Below are positions 52,401-59,850 of a DNA stretch of 64,000 nucleotides, in pieces. The stretch is taken from positions 1 to 64,000 of the forward strand of contig JAIQFH010000005.1 in assembly GCA_020073385.1 (NCBI GenBank). The letters are read 5' to 3'. The stretch comes from Terriglobia bacterium. Lineage in GTDB: Bacteria > Acidobacteriota > Terriglobia > Terriglobales > Acidobacteriaceae. A program made the position numbers and the translations under genes. Position 1 is the first letter of the stretch, and every line of letters starts with the position of its first letter. The notes beneath the pieces are model-generated. The model ran no database searches, was not told the origin of the DNA, and worked only from the letters and a program-made list of their open reading frames with translations.

Positions 52401-52820
52401 GAGGAATCCCTCCTCCACCGCCTCGGCGTCGACTTCACGAGCCCCGCTCCCGGATGCTGCGGCATGGCCGGATCCTTCGGCTTCCACGCCGAGCACTACG
52501 ACATCTCCCAAACCATCGGAGAACTGGAACTCCTCCCTGCCGTGCGTCAAGCCCCTGACGACTGGCTGATCATCGCCGACGGCTTCAGCTGCCGGGAGCA
52601 AATCGCCCAAAACACTACTCGCCACGCCCTGCACGTAGCCGAAGTCCTCCAACTGGCCCTCCACCCCAGCGCGCTAGACAAAGACGACCCGTACCCCGAA
52701 TCGCGAGCGATCCGCGAACAAGACCAAGAAATCCGCGCCTCCATGATCCGCGCTGCAAAAGCTGCAGGAGCCGTAGCCGCCGCCAGTCTGCTAGCCTGGG
52801 CGTTCACCCGCCGCCGCTGA
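49491..52820 (+). CDS. FAD-linked oxidase / FeS / CCG-domain fusion (D-lactate/glycolate dehydrogenase type)
   Basis: This 1109-residue protein has an N-terminal FAD_binding_4 domain (LCRGGGTSLAGQCCN, IGGMIGNNSCGVHS), the FAD-oxidase C-terminal domain and an FeS domain (CLACKGCKSDCP from about Cys655, plus CRREEGGVMCPSW upstream). A CCG domain follows (NLCCGRPLYDFG, PGCCGMAGSFGF). It is a membrane-side oxidoreductase of the D-lactate or 2-hydroxyacid class; electrons go to quinone. The chain ends in a short hydrophobic/basic tail. Repeats lie in frame at residues 207-232 (RA+RF) and 752-824 (RA+RF, then RE), both at domain junctions. Without them it would be about 1010 residues, nearer the family norm. 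Confidence 0.88.
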   Translation: MSDTAADSVPASKSSLTDPLGLHEALRTHVRGDVKFDNGSRALYATDGSNYRQVPIGVVLPRDADDVLAAISVCREFAAPLLCRGGGTSLAGQCCNVAVVLDFTKYMGKILEIDPDRRIARVQPGVVLDHLRNAAEKYHLTFAPDPASHDRCTIGGMIGNNSCGVHSIMGGKTDDNIEALEVVTYDGVRLSVSQNVIRAAGARDESCGDSRPRLPVLSEVEGSGGPEVSGRSALTRVDQIASTLKQIADQYSDLIRQKFPNIPRRVSGYNLNYLLPENGFHVARSLVGSEGTCATILEATCRLIESPPARVLVVLSYPDIYQCADHIPEILEHKPIGLEGFDDLLVYYERTKGINTDGLALLPEGGGWLMVEFGAESIPGAEMQAQRLIDALRRSPNPPNVKLYSGANAKRVWEIRESSLGATSHVPGEPLNWEGWEDAAVAPEKLGGYLRDLRKMMAGFNYKGSLYGHFGHACVHTRLNFDLQSKEGIAKYRRFVEEAADLVVSYGGSLSGEHGDGQARAELLPKMFGPELMEAFRKFKTAWDPDWKMNPGKLIEPNKLDENLRLGANYSPWEPQTHFQFPQDHGSLSHAALRCVGVGKCRREEGGVMCPSWRATHDEEHSTRGRAHLLWEMTQGEVIRDGWRSDEVKHSLDLCLACKGCKSDCPVSVDVATYKAEFLSHYYEGRLRPLNAYAFGNIDFWASLASKAPGLINLTTQLPFLSDIAKKIGGIPAKRRIPPFAPQTFKQWFSSCRGGRLRKFTLSEVERSRERQRAWSTAAHDPDTPNPWQDSPEGAAYGSPEQPWKSRASAPRQTSEEDGTSAPEVLLWADTFNNYFLPQTARAAVEVLETAGFRVLVPQANLCCGRPLYDFGMLDRAERLLLEILDQLEPEIEAGIPVVGLEPSCVAVFRDELTNLFPHDARAQALSKQTFLLSEFLEQKLIPGASLPQLNRKAVLHGHCHHKSIMKMTAEESLLHRLGVDFTSPAPGCCGMAGSFGFHAEHYDISQTIGELELLPAVRQAPDDWLIIADGFSCREQIAQNTTRHALHVAEVLQLALHPSALDKDDPYPESRAIREQDQEIRASMIRAAKAAGAVAAASLLAWAFTRRR
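50109..50186 (+). repeat. RA repeat with nested RF unit in the FAD/FeS gene
   Basis: gtggggatagccgcccccgg, ctgc, then RF ctgtcctgagcgaagtcgaa, gg, then the second RA hairpin ggcggcccggaagtatcggg, ccgcag. It is read as DSRPRLPVLSEVEGSGGPEV. Confidence 0.8.
51743..51962 (+). repeat. RA, RF and RE repeats in the FAD/FeS gene
   Basis: RA fragment gtaggggcggacgccttcgg at 51744, RF ccctgagcgaagtcgagagg at 51772-51791, then gcgagcgccagcgagcg. A gccccgaaggggcggc hairpin lies at 51862 and an RE copy at 51898-51962. About 73 residues are encoded between the FeS and CCG domains. Confidence 0.75.
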
Positions 52821-52855
52821 CGACAAACCCGATTCCCGGCGTACGCCCCTGACTT

Positions 52856-52901
52856 TTCTCAGCGTTCTCCGCGGAATTTCTCCGCGCCCTCTGCGGTTAA
52901 G
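52856..52901. repeat. RB repeat copy
   Basis: ttctcagcgttctccgcgga then ctccgcgccctctgcggtta. It lies in the spacer downstream of the FAD/FeS gene. Confidence 0.65.
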
Positions 52902-52953
52902 AAAGTCTGCACCCGCCCAAACCCCAAAGTAATTAATAAAGATAGTATAATCA

Positions 52954-53076
52954 ATGGCTTACGACGACCCTACCCCAATCCGCGCCTTTCTGGGACAATA
53001 TGTCAAGAGCAGAAACCTCCGCTCGCAGTTGTGCGCCGCGGGTCTCGTGGATTACCAACTGAGTTCCGAGTCCTGA
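52954..53076 (+). CDS. Very short possible ORF
   Basis: A 40-codon frame, MAYDDPTPIRAFLGQY on to LVDYQLSSES, follows a TATAAT at 52946-52951 by only 2 bases. There is no ribosome site. The TATAAT more likely serves the next gene (53114) or is chance. Listed as a weak candidate only. Confidence 0.15.
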   Translation: MAYDDPTPIRAFLGQYVKSRNLRSQLCAAGLVDYQLSSES

Positions 53077-53113
53077 ATACTCGGCCAATGACAACTGAGA
53101 AGCGAGTACGGAC

Positions 53114-54286
53114 ATGGACCGCGACCTCACCACGCTAGTCTCTACCGACGTCGCGCACGCCCTCACCACCCAGGTCGAGTCCTGCACCCAGTCGCCCGCC
53201 TCCGGCCCGCTCCGCGGCTCCGTCCTGGTCCTGATCCAGTTCGACGTCTGCGAAGAGATCCGCCTCGACGCCCTCCGTCAGATCGTCGGAGCCCGCACCG
53301 CTCAGGCCAGTTTCAAAAAGGCCCCGGCTTACGTCCGATACCAGCGCCCTCCCGTCGAAGAGTCACTTGAGCCCTTAATACTCGACTCGGGAGAGCGCCT
53401 CACCGGAGAGATTCAGTACTACGACTACGGCGTGGTCAGCCTGATCTTCGAACTCCCGTTCTCCGGCGACTGGCAAAAGCTGATCGAACTCTCCTCCCGC
53501 TGGACCTCTGATGCCAACTTCGAAAAGCTGGCTAGCCGCGTAGTCCGCCAGAAGCTGGAGCGCGCCGGTCCCGCCCTGGTCAAGCGCTACAACGAGGACA
53601 GCTGGCTGCAAGAGGACTACTTCATCTTCCACGTCCGCGAGATCGAGGGATCTCCCACCGCCGAAGAACTTCTGGCCACCCAACGCAACGCCATCGCCCA
53701 GGTCGTTCGCGGAGAAACCGCCACTCTCGCCGAAGGCGAGCGCCAGGAAATTCTCCAGTCTCGCATCTCCTACTATCCCACCGATCTCGCCGTCATCGGA
53801 TGGAACGCGGCCTTCATCTACGACACGCCATCCGGCGCCGAGACTGCCGTCCAACTCCTGCAATACGCCAACTCGCAGCTTCTCGAGTTTCGCCACTATG
53901 ACGAGTTGCTCACCAAGGAACTGGAAAACGTCTACGACTTCCTCGACGCCGGAGGCACTGGCCTCTGGGGACGCTGGCGCACGGCACGCGCCGCCTCGAA
54001 ACTGCACACCGTCCTGCTCGACGTGAACGAGCTCACCGAGCGCGCCGACAACGCCATCAAGTTTCTGAGCGACATGTTCTCCGCCCGCCTCTACAAACTC
54101 TGCGCCCAAAAAGTCGGAGTGCCCGATTACAAAGACCTGGTCAAGGAAAAACTCGATACCGCCGAAGATCTCTACCGCTTCATGATCGAGCAGTTCAACC
54201 AGTCCCGAGCCTTCGTCCTGGAATTGATGGTCGTAGTAATCCTGATCATCGAGCTCATCTATTTCTTCAAAGGCCACCCCATCTAG
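53114..54286 (+). CDS. DUF155/RMD1-like protein with a C-terminal membrane anchor
   Basis: This 390-residue protein has no signal peptide. The middle carries DYFIFHVREIEG and LLEFRHYDELLTKELENVYDFL, and the end is a single span (FVLELMVVVILIIELIYFF) with a short tail. This layout matches the DUF155/RMD1 family, known from mitochondria and some bacteria and implicated in membrane or organelle organisation; its molecular role is unknown. The gene stands alone with repeats on both sides. The family assignment rests on recognition of the layout. Confidence 0.6.
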   Translation: MDRDLTTLVSTDVAHALTTQVESCTQSPASGPLRGSVLVLIQFDVCEEIRLDALRQIVGARTAQASFKKAPAYVRYQRPPVEESLEPLILDSGERLTGEIQYYDYGVVSLIFELPFSGDWQKLIELSSRWTSDANFEKLASRVVRQKLERAGPALVKRYNEDSWLQEDYFIFHVREIEGSPTAEELLATQRNAIAQVVRGETATLAEGERQEILQSRISYYPTDLAVIGWNAAFIYDTPSGAETAVQLLQYANSQLLEFRHYDELLTKELENVYDFLDAGGTGLWGRWRTARAASKLHTVLLDVNELTERADNAIKFLSDMFSARLYKLCAQKVGVPDYKDLVKEKLDTAEDLYRFMIEQFNQSRAFVLELMVVVILIIELIYFFKGHPI

Positions 54287-54595
54287 CCACGAAGATGGAC
54301 CATGTAGGGACAGCCGCCCCGGCTGTCCGGCGGCCCAGGTGTATCGGGCCGCAGCTTTCTGATGTGCTCAGCACGGCGCGCGCCCGGCGGATTTGGCGTG
54401 GCGCGGAGTCAGCCGACCTTACTATCGAAAGCGCCGGTCATCGGGATGACGCCTCATACGAGACGATCATCGCCGCGCGACGAGATGACAAAGATTTGAC
54501 GATCCCGTGACATTCTCCGGACGCTCCCGGCCAACAATCCCTTCGGGAATGAAGTAGGGCACGTCTTCGCGGACCGCCCTACAAAGGAGAACAGC
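54287..54595. other. Intergenic region with a long-form RA copy
   Basis: RA spans 54300-54354: gtagggacagccgccccggc, tgtcc, ggcggcccaggtgtatcggg, ccgc. The remaining 240 bases show no gene; the ribosome site AAAGGAG of the next gene ends the gap. Confidence 0.6.
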
Positions 54596-55699
54596 ATGTT
54601 GCGCTTACGGAATTGGAACCATGCGGCCGGGACGGCCGCCCTCGCTTTGACCTTTCTACTGCTGGCTGCCAGCAACGCGCTGGCGCAGCACTACCAGAGA
54701 ACCGATCTCACCACCGACAACGCCACCGTCTCGTCGACTGCGCCGAACGTCGATCCTAACCTCGTAAATCCCTGGGGAATGTCGCGTTCGTCGGGCTCGC
54801 CCTGGTGGATTTCCGACAACGGCACGGGGTTGTCGACGCTGTACGACCTCACCGGCTTGCCCAAATCGCTTGTAGTTACGATTCCAGCACCCAATGGACA
54901 ACCGGGTGGAACACCCACCGGGACGGTCTACAACTACACCGGCGCATTCGAAGTTGGTCCCGGGCAATCGGCGGTCTTCCTGTTTGCCACCGAAGACGGT
55001 ACCATTTCCGGCTGGAACCCCGGCGCGAATCCGACGGCCGCGATCATAAAAGTGAATCGTGCCGGAAAAGCGGTCTACAAGGGACTCGCGCTGGCCACCA
55101 CGCCGGCCGGACCCCGCCTTTACGCCACCAACTTTCAGAGCGGTAAAGTCGAAGTCTTCGACGGGCATTTTCACAGTCCCCCAGTATCCGCTGGTTTCGT
55201 CGATCCGAATCTGCCGGCCAATTACGCTCCGTTCGGGATTCAGAACGTGGGCGGCAACATCGTAGTCACATTCGCACATCGCCAACCGGGCTCCCTCGAT
55301 GAGGACCACGGTCCCGGACTTGGCTTCGTGGATGTGTTCGATGTTTCCGGAAACCTCCTGCTGCGACTGCAACATACTTCCTTGAACGCTCCCTGGGGCA
55401 TTGCTCTGGCGCCTGGGGATTTCGGTCCGTTCAGCCATCGCCTGCTGATCGGCAACTTCGGCGATGGTTTGATCCATGCCTTCAATGCGGTCAACGGAAA
55501 ACTGGTAGGCACGCTCCTGGACTCGACCGGCGCTCCGCTTGCGATCGGCGGCCTCTGGGGGTTGAGTTTCGGAGGCGATAACCTGAACAGTGGCTTGGGC
55601 AACCAGTTGTTTTTCACCGCTGGCGCGAACGATGAAGCCGACGGAATCTACGGCATGCTTACCCCAACCAGCACCGAACAACGAGGCAACTCTGAATAG
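54596..55699 (+). CDS. Exported TIGR03118-family beta-propeller-like protein
   Basis: This 367-residue protein has AAAGGAG upstream and a signal peptide (AALALTFLLLAASNALA). Characteristic blocks are VDPNLVNPWGMSRSSGSPWW, FATEDGTISGWNP, LYATNFQSGKVEVFDGHF and LNAPWGIALAPGDFG. These belong to a conserved exported family (TIGR03118) with repeated propeller-like strands; biochemical function is unknown. It stands alone, flanked by repeats. Confidence 0.85.
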   Translation: MLRLRNWNHAAGTAALALTFLLLAASNALAQHYQRTDLTTDNATVSSTAPNVDPNLVNPWGMSRSSGSPWWISDNGTGLSTLYDLTGLPKSLVVTIPAPNGQPGGTPTGTVYNYTGAFEVGPGQSAVFLFATEDGTISGWNPGANPTAAIIKVNRAGKAVYKGLALATTPAGPRLYATNFQSGKVEVFDGHFHSPPVSAGFVDPNLPANYAPFGIQNVGGNIVVTFAHRQPGSLDEDHGPGLGFVDVFDVSGNLLLRLQHTSLNAPWGIALAPGDFGPFSHRLLIGNFGDGLIHAFNAVNGKLVGTLLDSTGAPLAIGGLWGLSFGGDNLNSGLGNQLFFTAGANDEADGIYGMLTPTSTEQRGNSE

Positions 55700-56273
55700 G
55701 CTCGAGCAGGTTTGGCCGGCGTGTGGCCCAGTGTAGGGACGGACGCCTTCGTCCGTCCCGGTCGCGAGAGCGACGCTGTCCCCCGTCGCCACAGGCACAA
55801 CTCCAGCCCGTATCTCCAGTCCTGGGTGCCCCATCCTTAATCTCGACACATTTTGGCGAGATTAGGGTGGGGACTTTGATTTTCTTCGTCAATCCTCAGG
55901 ACAGATGAAGTCCGTTGTCTACGCCGCATGCCTTTGTTTTCGGGTTGTCATCCTGAAGGCGCGCGCACCTTGCGCGCCTGAAGGACCTATGCAATCCCCG
56001 CAATTGCCAACGGGGGAAAGTTGGACCATGTGGGGACAGCCACCCTCGGCTGTCCGGCGGCCGAGGGGTATCGGGCCGCACGCCTTTTGTTTTCGGATTG
56101 TCATCCTGAAGGCGCGCCTGAAGGACCGGTTGACTTGCGACTCGCACCGTTCATACTTCCCCCGCTATTCAATTGGTGTCGCAAGCTGTTCCATCAACCG
56201 GGCGACACGATGTTCTCAGTCTCTCACCGGCGCGAATCGGACTCCTAAAGCGGAGGGTACATATTTTCGCTCT
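55700..56273. repeat. Repeat island: RA, RC, RD, RA, RD
   Basis: Five dispersed repeats lie in about 400 bases without a gene: RA 55731-55776, RC 55824-55884 (gggtgccccatcc ... gggtggggactttga), RD 55945-55991, RA long form 56027-56081 and RD 56099-56128. The two RD copies also share upstream flank (cctttgttttcggg / ccttttgttttcgg), so one is part of a local duplication. Nothing else is seen in the gap. Confidence 0.75.
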
Positions 56274-56852
56274 TCATTTCTGGCCCTCCGAAGTATGCGA
56301 GCTTTGCCTCGCGTGATGGAGGAATCGCGGTAATTGGCTAAGATGCTCCAAACCGACCCACCTATGCTGAACGTTCGCTGCCCCGCTATGCCAGAACAGA
56401 AGAACCTGGTTCGCATTCGTGGCGGTTCCTATGGAGAGTCTAAAGTATCGACCGTCCTTAGCGTCACCGCGAACGTCCACGCTGCCGATGAAGTCAAGAC
56501 CCGAAGAATGCAGCTCATCTGCTCGATTAAAGCGCCAAGTAGTGGTCCAGTCCGGTCCGGCATTTTCACGCACCCAGTCTTCGAATCTGACTGTGGGCAA
56601 CCCCTTCTCCAGATTAGACGCCGACACATCTTTGACCCTCGCAATCAGGTCGGCAGCCTGTGAGTCAGTCGATTCCCCCGAAGAGCGAGCCTTTTCCGCC
56701 TGCCCTGTTGGTTTGGAATGACAAGAGAGTGAAAGACTCAACGCAAGTAGTACGCCAGCAGTAGAGATGAATGTGCGGCTAGGCTGAGAGCGCGACACTG
56801 GACAGGCTAGCAGTTCTGAGTTCAGTTGTCGATAAGGGGCGATTTCGTTCAT
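56274..56852 (-). CDS. Putative lipoprotein of unknown function
   Basis: This 192-residue frame starts at the ATG at 56852. A hydrophobic stretch (STAGVLLALSLSLSC) ends in a lipobox-like Cys44, but it is preceded by an unusually long polar region, so the start may be further in. The mature part is soluble with no known motif (DWTTTWRFNRADELHSSG). It lies 74 bases downstream of the Sel1-repeat gene on the same strand. Confidence 0.5.
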   Translation of the reverse strand: MNEIAPYRQLNSELLACPVSRSQPSRTFISTAGVLLALSLSLSCHSKPTGQAEKARSSGESTDSQAADLIARVKDVSASNLEKGLPTVRFEDWVRENAGPDWTTTWRFNRADELHSSGLDFIGSVDVRGDAKDGRYFRLSIGTATNANQVLLFWHSGAANVQHRWVGLEHLSQLPRFLHHARQSSHTSEGQK

Positions 56853-56926
56853 TGACCCGACGATGAGTTCTATAAAAAGGGATTTTGCAACAGTTATCCC
56901 AAACTGCAGCACGGATCAGCCCCGCT

Positions 56927-58021
56927 TCAGCGCTTCCAAGTCTGGGAAGGCAGAGTTTTCTCGACCACCACGCCTCCGGCATTGGCCTCAATGTGGACTT
57001 CCGACAACCTGAGCTCCGCTTCCTTCTGCTGCTTCGGAGTCATGATAGATGCCAAGTCTTTCGCGGCTTCTTTGCTGGCCTGATGTCCACCGCAAGCTGC
57101 TAACATTAGCCAGACGTAGGCGGAAACGTAATCGAGCGAAACACCTTCCCCCCTGGCGTACATTCTCCCCAAGCGACCCTGGGCAGGTGCGTATCCCTGA
57201 TCCGCAGATTTCCGATACCAATCGGCAGCGACGCTTAAGTCGCACCGGACACCTTGGCCATGAGCGTACATGTATGCCAGATTGCTCTGCCCAACTGGTT
57301 CCCCTCTGTTAGCCGCTGCGCGATACCAGCGGGCAGCCTCGCCGAAGTCCTGATGCACGCCCAACCCGGCTTCGTACATCGCACCAAGGTTGTTCGCAGC
57401 AACTGCGGAACCATTTTGCGCGGCCATGCGGTACCAGTTCATCGCATGCTTGTAGTCACGCTCAACCCCGAATCCATGTTGATACATGCTGCCTAGGCTA
57501 TCCTGGGCACCAGCGTGTCCGTGCTCGGCGGCTGTCCGATACCACCTCGCCGCTAATGCGTAGTCGCGACGTACTCCGTATCCTTGAAAATACATGAACG
57601 CGAGGTTGTACTCACCTCTTGGTTCATGCTGCTCGGCCGCACTTTGGTACCATTTGACTGCCTCGCCGTCGTCGCGTGCCGTGCCCTCACCGCGATGGTA
57701 CATGGTCGCTAACCGATTCTGTATCCACGCCACTCCCTTCTCAGCAGCCTTCCGCAACCATTTGATACCTTCCCTGTCGTCGTGCGGAACACTTCGGCCG
57801 TCTGCGTATGCAACTCCCAAAACGCACTGAGCCTCGACATTACCTTCGGTGGCTTTCGAGGTCAGTTCCGGCAACATCTCTTGAGTGAGGCTCCCTAATT
57901 GTGACTGTACCTTTGTCTCGGAAACGAGAGGTGACATCGGAAGGGACGATGGCTCTTGGTTGGGTATGCCGCCAGCAAGTAGAAAGAAAAGGGGACCAAG
58001 AAACAGAGCGCGGGCAGCCAT
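56927..58021 (-). CDS. Exported Sel1-like repeat protein
   Basis: This 364-residue protein has an N-terminal signal-like segment (ALFLGPLFFLLAGGI) and at least seven Sel1 units, for example YADGRSVPHDDREGIKWLRK, MYFQGYGVRRDYALAARWYR and MYQHGFGVERDYKHAMNWYR. Sel1 repeats form alpha-alpha superhelices that bind other proteins; the role here is unknown. Codon use appears less GC-biased than in its neighbours and the region next door holds an IS110 remnant, so acquisition is possible. Confidence 0.8.
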   Translation of the reverse strand: MAARALFLGPLFFLLAGGIPNQEPSSLPMSPLVSETKVQSQLGSLTQEMLPELTSKATEGNVEAQCVLGVAYADGRSVPHDDREGIKWLRKAAEKGVAWIQNRLATMYHRGEGTARDDGEAVKWYQSAAEQHEPRGEYNLAFMYFQGYGVRRDYALAARWYRTAAEHGHAGAQDSLGSMYQHGFGVERDYKHAMNWYRMAAQNGSAVAANNLGAMYEAGLGVHQDFGEAARWYRAAANRGEPVGQSNLAYMYAHGQGVRCDLSVAADWYRKSADQGYAPAQGRLGRMYARGEGVSLDYVSAYVWLMLAACGGHQASKEAAKDLASIMTPKQQKEAELRLSEVHIEANAGGVVVEKTLPSQTWKR

Positions 58022-58224
58022 GACGAGCGTCCATTTCTCCGGCGATGCACTGCGTAGTAGGTGATGCGCGTACTTCGGCGGTCAGAGAAGCTATCGATTA
58101 CCTCACCACCACGAAACAGTCAATGATTTCGGTCACCGTTCTGCGTGATTGGAATCCTTCGCGATATCCGAGGCAGAAACTACGGCGAGAGTTGTATTTC
58201 GTTGGGAGCAAGCGTACCGAATCC

Positions 58225-58668
58225 CAAGTGTCGAGAACAGGCGTTTGTGGGCCCAAGGCAGCGACTTTCGCCACGGCCAAAGCTCTCTCCTCGTGGGTCG
58301 GAGCATGTCCGGGAGAAGAGGAGAGCGCGGGCGTGAACCGCAGCAAACGCTCCCCGAAGGGCAACCGTCAGATGCGCCGCATTCTCAATCAGGCTGCCAA
58401 TGCTGCCGTCAAACACAAGGGGAGCATCTTCGAAATCCTGTATCGTCGTTTGGTGCTGCGCTTAGGACACAACAAAACCATCGGTGCGATTGCCCATCGC
58501 CTCTGTCACTTAATCTGGATAATTTTGCATCACGGCGTTCGCTATGAGGAACGCGGCCCGGCGGTGTGCGAGAAGTCCAAGCGACTCCGCACCGTGCGAA
58601 TGATCCGTACTCTGCGAAACCTCGGCTATCGAGTCGAACCTTTGGCCAACCCGGCATCAGGAATCTGA
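58225..58668 (+). pseudogene. IS110-family transposase, C-terminal remnant
   Basis: The frame ending at 58668 shows the C-terminal IS110 transposase (Transposase_20) signature: TAKALSSWVGACPGEEESAG, then RSPKGNRQMRRILNQAANAA, YRRLVLRLGHNKTIGAIAHR. The N-terminal DEDD catalytic half is missing; an open frame reaches back to 58045 but does not resemble it. The remnant cannot be active. Confidence 0.75.
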
Positions 58669-59181
58669 TTTTCGACCCTGTTGAAAAAGTCACCGAGATT
58701 AGCGGGTGAGATTTAGCGAAAGCATGTTAGAAGGAAGGAATTGCCGGGTGCCCCATCCTAGAATCGCGCTCTTTGCGATTTTAGAGCCTGCCCTGAGCGA
58801 AGTCGAAGGGGTGGGGATTTTGACTTTGCTCTGCTCATCATAAGAAACCAAAGAAGTTCGCTTCCGACCGCCTGCGGTTGACTCCTGCAACCCACTCTCT
58901 CTCGCAAAAATCGCCGCCAAGCCACGCGACGCGCTCCATCCGTGCCAGGAGCAGTGGCTGCACCGCCGTCGACCGTCTTGAGTGTAGCCGGGATGTTTTC
59001 GCCGAACAGCGATAAGACAATGGTTAGTTGACGAACCGCAAATCCGGATTCGAGGAAGCGCTCTATGATGTTCCTCCCTGCCCTGCCCTCTGCGCCAGAG
59101 TGCCGACTATGCCGTTAGGGTCTGCTGCGCCAGGGGCAAGAAGCCCGATTCCCTCCCCTACACAAGGAGGACTCCATCATC
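58669..59181. other. Gene-free stretch with an RC repeat carrying an RF unit
   Basis: RC lies at 58746-58828: gggtgccccatccta, an aatcgc/gcgatt hairpin, then an RF unit at 58785-58811, then ggggtggggattttgac. The RF unit splits the normal RC 3' arm. I see no gene in the remaining bases up to the pilin ribosome site AAGGAGG at 59164. Confidence 0.6.
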
Positions 59182-59361
59182 GTGCGTACACTCCACGAGA
59201 CTAGGTCAAGGGAGGACGGTCAAGGCATTACTGAATACGCCGTTGTGCTCGTTGTAATTTTCGCGCTTATCATTGGGACGGTACGATTGGTGGGCTCTCA
59301 TGCGAACCATGCCTTTTCCAGAGTGGTAAGTGTGTTCCAACCACAGCAGAGCGGAGACTGA
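59182..59361 (+). CDS. Flp/Fap-type pilin subunit
   Basis: This 59-residue protein begins at a GTG 11 bases after AAGGAGG. It reads EDGQGITEYAVVLVVIFALI: the Gly, then the Glu-Tyr pair five residues on, followed by a long hydrophobic helix, is the hallmark of Flp type IVb pilins cut by a TadV-type prepilin peptidase. No tad, cpa or rcp gene is near, so it is an orphan pilin, or its machinery is elsewhere. A 9-bp stem-loop (cacccttcg/cgaagggtg) at 59405-59429 follows it. Confidence 0.7.
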   Translation: MRTLHETRSREDGQGITEYAVVLVVIFALIIGTVRLVGSHANHAFSRVVSVFQPQQSGD

Positions 59362-59850
59362 GCAAAATTGGTGGAGGCAGATACTAGTCACACGCCGGGG
59401 GGCTCACCCTTCGCCCCTCTCGAAGGGTGGGAAACCCAAGCGCATCCATCCTGCCCAAAGTTTTCCACAGCCCCATCCCATATTTATTTTTTTCTTGTGA
59501 CATCTAACCTTTACTGAGAAATCAAATCTGGGACTGTGCACGACCAAGGTCCCAAGCCAGCCTTATCTGTTCCCAAACCCGGGACGCCGGCAGCCGAAAA
59601 CTCAGAGATCAAGCAGTCCCCTGTGCCCCTCCGTGCCCTCTGTGGTGAGCCCGCTTCCCCCTGGATTCCCGATTCGAAACTTCCTCCAGTCCCAGAAAAC
59701 TCCACTAACTCCTTAATCCGCAAGATTTTACTTACAACCCCTGTGTTTCCAATATTTTACGCCGACTTCGTTCTGGCCACCCGGCCTAACTCCCGTGAAG
59801 CCAAGATTTTACGGCCCCACTATCAAAAAATTTTAGAGAAGGTAAATGCC
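59362..59850. other. Intergenic region with stem-loop, RB repeat and ATTTTAC direct repeats
   Basis: It holds the 59405-59429 stem-loop, an RB copy at 59617-59649 (ccctgtgcccctccgtgccc, tctgtggtga) and three ATTTTAC strings at 59725, 59754 and 59806, with a related aattttag at 59829. It is more AT-rich than the surroundings. The frame is open back to 59536 but that part is not protein-like. Confidence 0.5.

Noticed and set aside
55700..56130. CRISPR array.
   Set aside because: The repeats are of different families with irregular spacing, and no cas gene is near.
58045..58224. N-terminal part of an intact transposase joined to the IS110 remnant.
   Set aside because: The frame is open but has none of the DEDD-domain motifs, so only the C-terminal part is accepted.
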